Source: Clostridia bacterium
GTDB taxonomy: Bacteria > Bacillota_A > Clostridia > Oscillospirales > CAG-272
Assembly (NCBI GenBank): GCA_017407725.1
Contig: JAFQWB010000036.1
Location: 1 to 21,944 of the forward strand
Direction of reading: 5' to 3'
DNA: 21,944 nt
Position numbers and translations under genes: made by a program. Shown piece after piece: positions 15,901 to 21,944 of this stretch; the first letter of the stretch is position 1, and each line of letters starts with the position of its first letter. Below the pieces are notes generated by a model that saw only the letters and a program-made list of their open reading frames with translations, did no database searches and had not been told where the DNA came from.

Positions 15901-18900
15901 CCGTCCTCGAAATGAACAGCATCAAGCAAAGTATCGAATACTATCGAGGGATTTTCAACGTTTGCTGCCTGAACAAAGAGCTTGAAGCTCTTAAGCATTG
16001 TAACACCTCCGCGTGTTAAGTAAGCGCGGAGAATAACGTCGGTATCTTTTGCAGGCTTTGTTACCTTACCTGCATTTGTAATGATATCTTCATCAGAGGA
16101 CAACCAACTTATCGTAACACCGTCTTCTGACGTAGCGGGAAGATCAATGTTAAATGCTTCGCCGTCCCAGTTTACAGAAAGCTTATCAAAAGCATTCTGA
16201 ACTGCCGTCATATCATTCTGTTCGGAGATAATACCCGCTTCAGCCATTACCTCTTTGTCCGTAAGTGCTGTCTGATAGATCTTGATGTTATCCATCATAC
16301 CGGTAAGAGGAGCATCGCCGTAGAAGAAGGTTCTGCCGAAAGCCATAGCCTCGGAATTACCGCCCCAATACATACCGTTCTTATAGTTGTAGTTTTCGTT
16401 AATACCTGCAAGCTCTCCGTTAACAAATACCTTTGCAACGTTACCTTCAATTGTTATTGCAAGCTTTACCCACTCATCAAAGAAGGACTGTGTGTTAACG
16501 AATTTTTCAACACCCGTCGTGTAGGAAAGAACGTTAGTGTTCTCATTTCCCCACTTGGTTGCAAAGATCCAAGAAGCCGCAGGATCTACACCGAACTCGA
16601 AGACACGTGTCCAGCCGCCCGTCTTCTTATCAACGTAAAGATCCATCGTAATGGTAATATTGTTATGACCGTGGAGGATCTTCGAGGGAACCTTCATGGA
16701 AGCTTCCTTGTTATTATCACTTCCGCCGCTTCCGTCAAGAACAAGAACGTTACCCTTGCCCTCAATATCCTTAATAGCGGCGTTTCCTATAAGAGTTCCG
16801 TTATAATCTCTGACGGAATCTACAGCGCCGTTTTCAAAGTCATAATTTGTTGTAAGGAAGTCTGTATACTTAAGATCATATTCACTTGTGATCTTGTCCG
16901 CACCAAGTGCACCGCTATAAACGCGGATGTCTGCATAGCTTGCCTTAATATCGCCATCGCCGAGCGTCTTAACAAGAGTTGCTCCGAGAGCGATCTCAGA
17001 GCCTTCTTTGTAGAACTGAGATGCGCTGAAATTGCCCTTGATAGAATCAAGAAGCTTACCGTTCTGATAAATATTGAGCGCGGTAGGAGTAAGCTCGTAT
17101 GCGTAATGTACCCACGTATCGTATACGGGAAGAACGTATCCTGCTTCGGGAACGTTGATCTTCGCTGTGGGATCTTCTCCCTTGAATACGATATTATCGC
17201 GGTCATTTGCGCCCTTGAGAACTGTTCCTCCTATTTTTCCGCAGATATGAAGACCGTTATGATAGTTGGGAGCATAAGGCATTATCGAGATCTGATTGTC
17301 TTCATCACCGTAGATCTCTAAAAGACGTGCCCAACCTGCAACGTCGGAGGGGATCTTGAACCATCCCGCAATCGTAATGCTGTCATTGTTAAGAACAGCG
17401 CCATCAATTGCTATGTAGTTTGTTCTTACAGATCCGCCCGAAAGCATAACTGCAGTATTGCCCTTAATAGCATTTTCGGTGTATTCAAAGCCGCTTCCCG
17501 TAAACTCTGCATCTGCATAGCCTGTATTTGCGGCATTATTTCCTCTGTTATCGGCATCGGAGAAATCAAGATTATAGATAAGATCGTCAGAGCCGTTCAT
17601 TTCCTTCTTGATCTCGTCTGTCGTGAGTGCACACTGATAGATCTTGACGTTATCCATCATACCTACCATAGGTCTGTCACCGTAGAAATACTGCTGACCG
17701 AGAGACGCCTTGACGTCTCCTCCCCAGCACATACCGTTTTTGTAGTTATAATCTTCGGAATAAGCAATGACCTCACCGTCGATAATGATCTTTGCCGTCT
17801 TTCCTTCGACTGTTATTGCAAGATTTACCCACTTATCAAAGAAAGACTGGCAGTTGATCACCTTTTCGACACCCGTTGTAAACGAAAGGATATTCGTATC
17901 AGCATTTCCCCACTTGGTTGCAAATATCCACGAAGCCTTGGGATCAACAGCAAACTCAAATACACGCGCCCAGCCGTTCGTGGCACTGTCAACGTAGAGA
18001 TCCATCATAATAGTGATGTTGTTATGACCGTGAATAACCTTTGAGGGCATACTCATAGATGAACGGTTTTCGTACGTGTTTTCACCGTTCGTGTTTCCGT
18101 CAAGAATAAGAACGTTACCCTTATTAGTAACGTTTCCAACCGAAGCAGTACCCGTAAGAACTCCGTTATATCCTCTTACAGATTCTGAAGTTCCGTTTTC
18201 AAAGTCATAGCTTGTTGTGAGGAAGTCTGTATAATTAAAGTTATATTCGCTCTTTATCTTTTCTTCGCCGAGAGCGCCATCATAAATACGAACGTCAGCG
18301 AAGCTTGCCTTGATATCGCCATCGCCAAGTGTCTTAACAAGAGTTGCACCGAGAGCGATCCCGGAGTTTTCCTTAAAGAACTGAGATGCGCTGAAGTTGC
18401 CCTCAACAGTAGTTAAGAGAACACCGTTCTGATATACGCTGAAGCCTTCGGGTGTAAATTCGTATGCATAGTGTACCCAGGCGTCGTATACGGGAAGAAC
18501 GTATCCTGCTTCGGGAACGTTGATACTCGCCGTGGGGTCGCCACTCTTAAAGAGAATATTGTCTGCATTCGGGTCAACGGCGCTTTTAAGAACCGTACCG
18601 CCAATCTTTCCGCAAACGTGGAAGCCGTTATAATAATTGGGAGCATAAGGCATTATGGAAATGAAGTTATCTTCATCGCCGTACACCTCAAGTGTACGAG
18701 CCCATCCCGCAACGTCGGATGGAATCTTGTACCAAGCCGCAATCGTTATGCTCTCGTTATTGAGAACGCTGCCGTCAATTACGATATAGTTAGTTCTTGC
18801 AGAGCCACCGGGGAGCTTGACTGCTCCTTTTCCCTGAATTTCATTTTCTGTAAAAACAAGGCCACTTCCTATAAACTCGGCATCGGGAATATCCGTATAT

Positions 18901-19070
18901 GCTGTATTCTTTCCAAGATTCTGAGAATCCGAAAAGTCGAGCTTAAATATGAGATCGGGCGCAGATGAAGCCAAAACCATTGGCAACACCATTGCAAATC
19001 CCAAAACAAGTATTCCAAGAATTACGAGCATAGAAGAAGCTCTTCTTGATAAACCTTTGGACTTTTTCAT
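12906..19070 (-). CDS. Large surface-anchored GH127-type beta-L-arabinofuranosidase with LamG and FIVAR domains
   Basis: A 2054-residue exported protein. The signal peptide has a basic start (KKSKGLSRR), a hydrophobic core at about 14-33 and possible cleavage after Ala34 or Ala37. Domains in order: LamG-like 39-275 and 286-485, repeated as 496-735 and 738-940; an atrophied bacterial Ig-like domain at about 953-1037; GH127 catalytic domain at about 1045-1650; a concanavalin-like domain at about 1665-1850; two FIVAR modules (about 1857-1917 and 1924-1990); a Thr/Pro/Ser linker; and a C-terminal membrane helix (about 2027-2049) ending KKKK. There is no LPXTG motif. Catalytic positions of the family are present: Glu1340 (GGTSNREHW), Glu1356-Thr-Cys1358 and Cys1425-Cys1426, spaced as in the Zn-cysteine retaining enzyme HypBA1. 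It should remove L-arabinofuranose from plant glycans or glycoproteins at the cell surface; the exact linkage is unknown. AAAAGGAGG precedes the ATG. Confidence 0.88.
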   Translation of the reverse strand: MKKSKGLSRRASSMLVILGILVLGFAMVLPMVLASSAPDLIFKLDFSDSQNLGKNTAYTDIPDAEFIGSGLVFTENEIQGKGAVKLPGGSARTNYIVIDGSVLNNESITIAAWYKIPSDVAGWARTLEVYGDEDNFISIMPYAPNYYNGFHVCGKIGGTVLKSAVDPNADNILFKSGDPTASINVPEAGYVLPVYDAWVHYAYEFTPEGFSVYQNGVLLTTVEGNFSASQFFKENSGIALGATLVKTLGDGDIKASFADVRIYDGALGEEKIKSEYNFNYTDFLTTSYDFENGTSESVRGYNGVLTGTASVGNVTNKGNVLILDGNTNGENTYENRSSMSMPSKVIHGHNNITIMMDLYVDSATNGWARVFEFAVDPKASWIFATKWGNADTNILSFTTGVEKVINCQSFFDKWVNLAITVEGKTAKIIIDGEVIAYSEDYNYKNGMCWGGDVKASLGQQYFYGDRPMVGMMDNVKIYQCALTTDEIKKEMNGSDDLIYNLDFSDADNRGNNAANTGYADAEFTGSGFEYTENAIKGNTAVMLSGGSVRTNYIAIDGAVLNNDSITIAGWFKIPSDVAGWARLLEIYGDEDNQISIMPYAPNYHNGLHICGKIGGTVLKGANDRDNIVFKGEDPTAKINVPEAGYVLPVYDTWVHYAYELTPTALNIYQNGKLLDSIKGNFSASQFYKEGSEIALGATLVKTLGDGDIKASYADIRVYSGALGADKITSEYDLKYTDFLTTNYDFENGAVDSVRDYNGTLIGNAAIKDIEGKGNVLVLDGSGGSDNNKEASMKVPSKILHGHNNITITMDLYVDKKTGGWTRVFEFGVDPAASWIFATKWGNENTNVLSYTTGVEKFVNTQSFFDEWVKLAITIEGNVAKVFVNGELAGINENYNYKNGMYWGGNSEAMAFGRTFFYGDAPLTGMMDNIKIYQTALTDKEVMAEAGIISEQNDMTAVQNAFDKLSVNWDGEAFNIDLPATSEDGVTISWLSSDEDIITNAGKVTKPAKDTDVILRAYLTRGGVTMLKSFKLFVQAANVENPSIVFDTLLDAVHFEDGSYYEGLMETNVEFMMKLDPERILANYRKWAGLDTNGATGYPNAGGEGQFESHHMLAIMKASIVMPDYTYEGETLIERFTYYLTELKKCQDALAESSPEDAGYVGAIPTDWFYAIEEGRWTDKYGNGIVVPWYIAHKTVQMLLDTYQCIEDETLKNLAYEMMIDWCDWAYRMIDGHDEDMRYKILRVEYGGLPEEFYEIYSITRDIKHLKLARFFEEEKFFARVYNNEAIVLVNAHANTWIPKFLGCCAAYEATGDEYYKQICINGFEMIMDHVYSMGGTSNREHWQETGKLENGQETCETCCTYNLIKYADYLYRWTGDKKYADYIDRAYTNHILSSMAPDTGLKTYLVSSAHGMYKVYLSMNNCFECCCSTGQESFAKLTQNIYYTAENRVIVNMFFPSEIVTPDGFKLVQSGNFFTDQKTLFTVDTDGEYTLSIRIPYYTDEKSVSVKINGEAYNFSAENGYINITRSFTKGDKIEYSVPFKFNLELLLGNENNYALMYGPMLLVADLGNENVNDAQDSHKTFGTAYTGPVTNKIVLADTLDKSAKVSYDEDGNITVMVSTKNHGDLKFVPFNQIFHSRYGMYFEYYDTVEEADKGYKTEGNEYQVTFNDESAVTDHDEYSSAGGNFEIKDGKLVSPASGEHKLMLGLNVKNDYTVDVSVSPVSENGAINNGVYIMASGAKDAVDMIVAYNVHIEKAAGENTYKILIHKMKNGYLGNAGSVSLAFPEDGIIDLHIFISETKITVYAEESKNPVLSVAIDQSVVTSTRGDVGLRSFNCAASFDNVRVTAATVKTVGTEFIKETLAEAEKIDTTLYTKESADALKSAIESAKALIALADKTQKDVNDAEAAILDAVAALEKASGETESEKVEALKAAIADAKKIDKTLYTEESYAALAAAIANAEKADLASVSEADAEALKNAILDAVASLVKVTPAVTTPSPSVTTVSPSGTTAAPGTTNANNPDDGSPMTAIIIIVVIVVIIGSGAAFFVIKKKK
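16230..18955 (-). repeat. Tandem duplication of a LamG-pair unit inside the hydrolase gene
   Basis: Two consecutive units of about 1365 bases (455-457 codons) encode the same order of domains. The proximal unit spans about 17590-18955 and the distal one about 16230-17585. Identity is high: 17119-17159 and 18484-18524 are identical over 41 bases, and a 20-base match covers the ATTGGGAGCATAAGGC area. In protein, GGSxRTNYIxIDGxVLNN and NYDFENG/SYDFENG recur in both units. Confidence 0.9.
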
Positions 19071-19077
19071 ATATTTT

Positions 19078-19110
19078 CCTCCTTTTGTTTAGGTCTGTTT
19101 GTATTTTATA
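19078..19110 (-). promoter_or_regulatory. Ribosome site and possible -10 box of the large hydrolase gene
   Basis: On the minus strand a near-perfect ribosome site AAAAGGAGG (19078-19086) sits seven bases before the ATG, the strongest in the window. TATAAA (19105-19110) is the best -10-like box but has no -35 at proper spacing, which would fit a promoter that needs an activator. Confidence 0.45.
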
Positions 19111-19142
19111 ACATATTGAAAAAAATATAAATGGTTCAAAAT

Positions 19143-19186
19143 GGACAATTACTATACTAAAATTAACCTTTTTGTCCTTTAAGGTT
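19143..19186. promoter_or_regulatory. Possible operator region upstream of the hydrolase gene
   Basis: Two interlaced inverted repeats lie 73-116 bases upstream of the start: AACCTT (19165-19170) with AAGGTT (19181-19186), and GGACAA (19143-19148) with TTGTCC (19172-19177). They could be regulator sites, for example for the AraC protein, but short repeats in AT-rich DNA also arise by chance. Confidence 0.3.
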
Positions 19187-19260
19187 GCCTTTTTCTATAT
19201 ATAACAGAATAAAAAAATCCAATATTTTTTTGCAACAATAAATATATTACAGAATAATGC

Positions 19261-19298
19261 AAAAGCAGGGATAAACCCTTGGGTTTATCCCTGCTTTT
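19261..19298 (-). terminator. Intrinsic terminator after the PL8 lyase gene
   Basis: A perfect 18-bp stem (19261-19278 with 19281-19298, AAAAGCAGGGATAAACCC) lies just past the stop codon of the lyase gene. U's close the 3' side of the hairpin on the minus-strand transcript. It separates the lyase unit from the hydrolase gene. Confidence 0.88.
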
Positions 19299-19299
19299 T

Positions 19300-19851
19300 T
19301 TAGATCTCAAACGTAAGAGTCTTACCGTAAGAGTTTTTAAGATGGATGGCAAATTCGCTTGATCCTATGCTGACAACTGCCGTTTCAAGCTTTTGCGTGG
19401 GATCGGAAAGATAGAGCCTTCCATCCTTTACCGTAATTATGAGCGGCTCGCTTACCGTTATTTCCTCATAGCTTCCTCTTTCATAGAAAACAAAGGAGCG
19501 AGTTCCGTCAGCGAACCTGACAGCCTGAAGCGATTCTGTATTTGATATTATCTCAAACAGAGGATTTTTTGAAAATGCCTTCACCTCATCCTCGCTGTAC
19601 TCGGGAAGGTATGCAAAGGCGTATTTTTCGTTCTTGGGATTTATTCCGTGATCGATGACCATCTCTTCGAACAAGCCGTCCTTACCGCCTCTTGAAAGCC
19701 TTTTTTTGCCATCAAGAACGAGATAACCTCCGAAACCGTCGAGATATAGCGCGTTTTCCGATAGCTCTCTTATGCGGTTTGCACTCTTTCTTGAATCGGC
19801 TACAGTATAAACGTCTGCGCCGTCATTTGCGCTTATTCCCGCGCCGAGCAT
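19300..19851 (-). CDS. C-terminal fragment of polysaccharide lyase family 8 (separated by a frameshift)
   Basis: The 183 residues from ATG 19851 are the C-terminal beta-sandwich part of a PL8 lyase: MLGAGISAND, then EMVIDHGINPKNEKYAFAYLP and the strand-rich end. The frame is open further upstream to 19971, where it encodes CTLLAKKSYFINGKIAV, the usual PL8 lead-in to the LGAGI motif. The real coding sequence therefore begins before the ATG and belongs to the protein whose N-terminal part is at 19890-21458, read in the -1 frame relative to it. No ribosome site precedes ATG 19851, so separate translation is unlikely. Either the gene is a pseudogene or one base is missing from the assembly. Confidence 0.85.
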   Translation of the reverse strand: MLGAGISANDGADVYTVADSRKSANRIRELSENALYLDGFGGYLVLDGKKRLSRGGKDGLFEEMVIDHGINPKNEKYAFAYLPEYSEDEVKAFSKNPLFEIISNTESLQAVRFADGTRSFVFYERGSYEEITVSEPLIITVKDGRLYLSDPTQKLETAVVSIGSSEFAIHLKNSYGKTLTFEI

Positions 19852-19889
19852 TACCGCTATTTTGCCGTTTATGAAATAAGATTTTTTGG

Positions 19890-21458
19890 CTAAAAGCGTA
19901 CATTCTCTCTTTGCGGGAGGTCCGCCGTGAGCGCCGCCGTCAACGTAAAGGTCTTGTCGATATGCTTGCCGTCACCGTGATACGATTCAAGTATCATTGC
20001 GGCCGTGAGCGATGAAGGTGCTTCAACGCCGCCAACAAAATCCTGACCCGAAAGATATTCGTTTCTCTGCGATATGCTTATCTCCTCTCGCTCTCTTGAA
20101 TCAAGTGTGGTACAGGGAAGCTTATAAGGGTCTATATCGGTCCACATATCCTTGTACGCATCGCTGTCACTTCCAAGGCAGGTAAGCATACCGTCGCCAA
20201 GATACCAGCCCTGCATATTTTCGTGATTTATACATTCATAGTTATATATTCTTGACGATGACATTGAAAGCGAATAGGAAAGATCGCCAAAGTGATGTAC
20301 CGCTCTGTCTTCATTATGGAACATCTTTGTAAGGCGATATTCAAAAGGCTCCGCCTTTCCCCTCACGATTGCAGACTTGAGGTGCTCTCTCGCGTCTGTT
20401 CTCAGCGATGCGAGGAAGCCATCTATCCTTTCTTTGGTGCTCATTTCTCTGTTTTTAAGAATATTTGACGCGACGACGTCGAAAAGATATTCGCATTTTT
20501 CTCTGTTTTTATCCATCATAAGCGATGCCGCATCGCACACGGCAGAAAGCATTGAAATGCCCGCCCCGAGAAGATTATGCGGATGTCTGCCCATTATACC
20601 TCTTGCGGCATAGCACCTTGAAACAAAGGGCAAAAAGCTGTTCTCTGCCCAGAAAAGCAGTTTTTCTTCGAGCGCGGGATTTGCAAAGCAGGTTCCTTTA
20701 AGAACACGGCAGAGATCGAGCGTAACACGAAAATGACCTATTCCGTAGGTTCCGTTCATGGGATGACGGGTATGGAAAATGTAAGATCCGTCGGTATAAA
20801 AGCCCTGACCGTCATTCTTCCATCCGTCTGCGAATTCATATGTGTCCTTTGCCTCTTCAAGAGCCGCATATATTCTGTCATGATCATTTTCAAGAAGTCC
20901 TGCCAGAGTACAAAGCTCTGCATAATGCATCTTGTTTGACGAATAATCCCTGGGCAAAGGAACTCTTTTATCAAATACCGAGAGATATTTCTTTCTCTTT
21001 TCGGGGTCTATCTTATCTTCAAGAATGACAAGTGTGTCGATAAGAAAGACAGGGCTTCCTATCTCCCAATCCCACCAGTTGAAAAGATGCATATCTCTCC
21101 AGCCCTTGCCGAGTATCTCGTTTTCACCGTATCTGTTATTATACATCCACTCAAGCGAATAAAGGAGCATATCGAGCACGTCGCTGTTTTCGTAATGTCT
21201 TGTTCCCTTTGTGCCGAAAGAAATGGCAATCGTCTTTATATGCGAATATTCTCTTGTCATCTCGTTCGAAGCTTCAGGCATCTTCCCGAGGAAAAGTGAG
21301 TCGCTTCTGCCTCTTTCAAAGAGCGAAAGAGATGCTTCTGCCGAAGATTCTATATTTTTTATTCTTCTTTCGGAATCTGCATCGGAAGGCAGAGTGCCCC
21401 CGACAAGCAGTCTTCTTTTGTTTTCAAGTGCTCTTTTCATACTGTCGGAAATATTCAT
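19890..21458 (-). CDS. Polysaccharide lyase family 8, catalytic part (frameshifted gene)
   Basis: The 522 residues hold the alpha/alpha-toroid of a PL8 lyase, the family of hyaluronate, chondroitin AC and xanthan lyases, which cut uronic-acid polysaccharides by beta-elimination. Conserved stretches are FNWWDWEIGSP (127-136), SSNKMHYAEL with Asn175, DGSYIFHTRHPMNGTYG with His229 and Tyr238 (spacing as His399/Tyr408 of the pneumococcal enzyme), GRHPHNLLGAG, and MSSSRIYNYECINHENMQGW followed by YLGDGM. The frame ends at TAG 19890-19892 just before the beta-sandwich domain, which continues in the -1 frame to 19300. No signal peptide is seen, so the product would act in the cytoplasm on imported oligosaccharides. 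AAAGGAGAAG precedes the ATG, and the stop of the upstream LiaF-like gene is 11 bases away. Confidence 0.88.
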   Translation of the reverse strand: MNISDSMKRALENKRRLLVGGTLPSDADSERRIKNIESSAEASLSLFERGRSDSLFLGKMPEASNEMTREYSHIKTIAISFGTKGTRHYENSDVLDMLLYSLEWMYNNRYGENEILGKGWRDMHLFNWWDWEIGSPVFLIDTLVILEDKIDPEKRKKYLSVFDKRVPLPRDYSSNKMHYAELCTLAGLLENDHDRIYAALEEAKDTYEFADGWKNDGQGFYTDGSYIFHTRHPMNGTYGIGHFRVTLDLCRVLKGTCFANPALEEKLLFWAENSFLPFVSRCYAARGIMGRHPHNLLGAGISMLSAVCDAASLMMDKNREKCEYLFDVVASNILKNREMSTKERIDGFLASLRTDAREHLKSAIVRGKAEPFEYRLTKMFHNEDRAVHHFGDLSYSLSMSSSRIYNYECINHENMQGWYLGDGMLTCLGSDSDAYKDMWTDIDPYKLPCTTLDSREREEISISQRNEYLSGQDFVGGVEAPSSLTAAMILESYHGDGKHIDKTFTLTAALTADLPQRENVRF

Positions 21459-21469
21459 GATCTTCTCCT

Positions 21470-21944
21470 TTATACGTATTTAACGCTTATGCTGCCGAGA
21501 TTATTTTCAACCTTTATGTTTATTGTCTTTTCTCCCGAGTGCTCCTTTTTCTGCACAGAAACACTTCCGAGATTGTTTTCATCATCAACGTTTGCGTAAA
21601 AGTGCGCAGGAACGTTTACAACCACACTTCCGAGATTGTTTTCGATGCTGATAGTTCCGCCGTCCGTATATTTATCGGTATTGCTGAAATAAATCGAACA
21701 CGAGCCGAGCGAATTTTCAAAATGCGAGGGAGTCATATCCTCACAGTCGACGTATACGGTTGTTACACCGAGTGAGTTTTCGGAATGCTTACCCTTGACC
21801 GAAGAAATAGATTTCTTATTTGCCCTTAAAACGCAAAAGCTTCCCGCTTTGGGAAGAATAATTATAAGTCCGATCGTCAAAAGAAGCGCCGATAATATAA
21901 CAACCCAGTTATTAACGATGTTTTCGCCTTCGAGCTTTAATAAA
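21470..21944 (-). CDS. LiaF-like membrane protein with five ENxLG repeats, N-terminus outside the window
   Basis: The frame runs without a stop or an ATG from the window edge to the stop at 21470-21472, so the gene is cut at its 5' end; 158 codons are visible. The first part reads NNWVVILSALLLTIGLIII, a transmembrane helix, followed by a basic stretch. The rest is a beta-rich domain with five repeats of Glu-Asn-Ser/Asn-Leu-Gly: SENSLGVTTVYV, FENSLGSCSIYF, IENNLGSVVVNV, DENNLGSVSVQK and VENNLGSISVKY, spaced 21-25 residues. This resembles the C-terminal domain of LiaF/YvqF envelope-stress proteins or DUF4097-type adhesin-like beta-helices; I cannot choose firmly. A shorter product from TTG 21880 would cut the helix and is unlikely. 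It is cotranscribed with the lyase. Confidence 0.65.
   Translation of the reverse strand, partial: LLKLEGENIVNNWVVILSALLLTIGLIIILPKAGSFCVLRANKKSISSVKGKHSENSLGVTTVYVDCEDMTPSHFENSLGSCSIYFSNTDKYTDGGTISIENNLGSVVVNVPAHFYANVDDENNLGSVSVQKKEHSGEKTINIKVENNLGSISVKYV

Noticed and set aside
16665..17321. Plus-strand open frames (206 and 218 codons at 15279-15899 and 16665-17321, and shorter ones) opposite the large hydrolase
   Set aside because: They are shadows of the codon pattern of the hydrolase gene and have low-complexity composition. The hydrolase frame carries coherent domains throughout.
19878..19900. Programmed -1 frameshift in the PL8 gene at the run of six A's
   Set aside because: The run (GCC AAA AAA) lies after the stop codon of the upstream frame, so ribosomes would not reach it. 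No X-XXY-YYZ heptamer is seen in the overlap.

Overview
The window looks like chromosomal DNA from an anaerobic Clostridia-type Firmicute, probably an uncultured gut or rumen member of the Oscillospirales or a neighbouring group. The evidence is Shine-Dalgarno sites of the AAAGGAG type, intrinsic terminators after most transcription units, a YerC/YecD gene, a sodium-pumping decarboxylase with a free-standing biotin carrier, and a very large wall-associated glycoside hydrolase. The taxonomic placement is inference; no rRNA or tRNA gene is present.

Left part (1-7545, housekeeping and energy metabolism). The window opens in the glutamate-rich tail of a gene cut by the edge. It overlaps a TrpR-like YerC/YecD regulator, which overlaps a SAM-dependent methyltransferase. 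After a shared terminator comes methylglyoxal synthase (minus strand). Divergent to it is a four-gene operon for a Na+-translocating decarboxylase, most likely oxaloacetate decarboxylase: gamma subunit, free biotin carrier, beta membrane subunit, and an alpha carboxyltransferase without its own biotin domain. The enzyme that attaches biotin, a single-domain biotin-protein ligase, lies immediately downstream in convergent orientation. A monocistronic uroporphyrinogen-decarboxylase-family gene follows.

Middle part (7546-12800). A roughly 610-base gene-free island holds nested inverted repeats that look like miniature non-autonomous elements. Then come two overlapping ABC exporter half-transporter genes that form a heterodimer with one canonical and one degenerate ATP site. 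An AraC-type regulator is convergent to them.

Right part (12800-21944, all minus strand, carbohydrate use). A 2054-residue exported, membrane-anchored protein carries a GH127-type beta-L-arabinofuranosidase domain with its Zn-cysteine and acid/base residues present. In front of it are four LamG-like domains built from a duplicated unit of about 455 residues. Behind it are a further concanavalin-like domain, two FIVAR domains and a C-terminal transmembrane anchor. Upstream is a cytoplasmic polysaccharide lyase family 8 gene broken by a -1 frameshift, preceded 11 bases earlier by the end of a LiaF-like membrane protein that runs off the window. The AraC gene next to the large hydrolase is a plausible regulator of this sugar-degradation locus.

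I found no CRISPR array, no recognisable transposase, no RNA gene and no clearly new defence or biosynthetic system. The items most worth a second look are the duplicated architecture of the surface hydrolase, the frameshifted lyase, the nested repeat island and the five-repeat LiaF-like protein.
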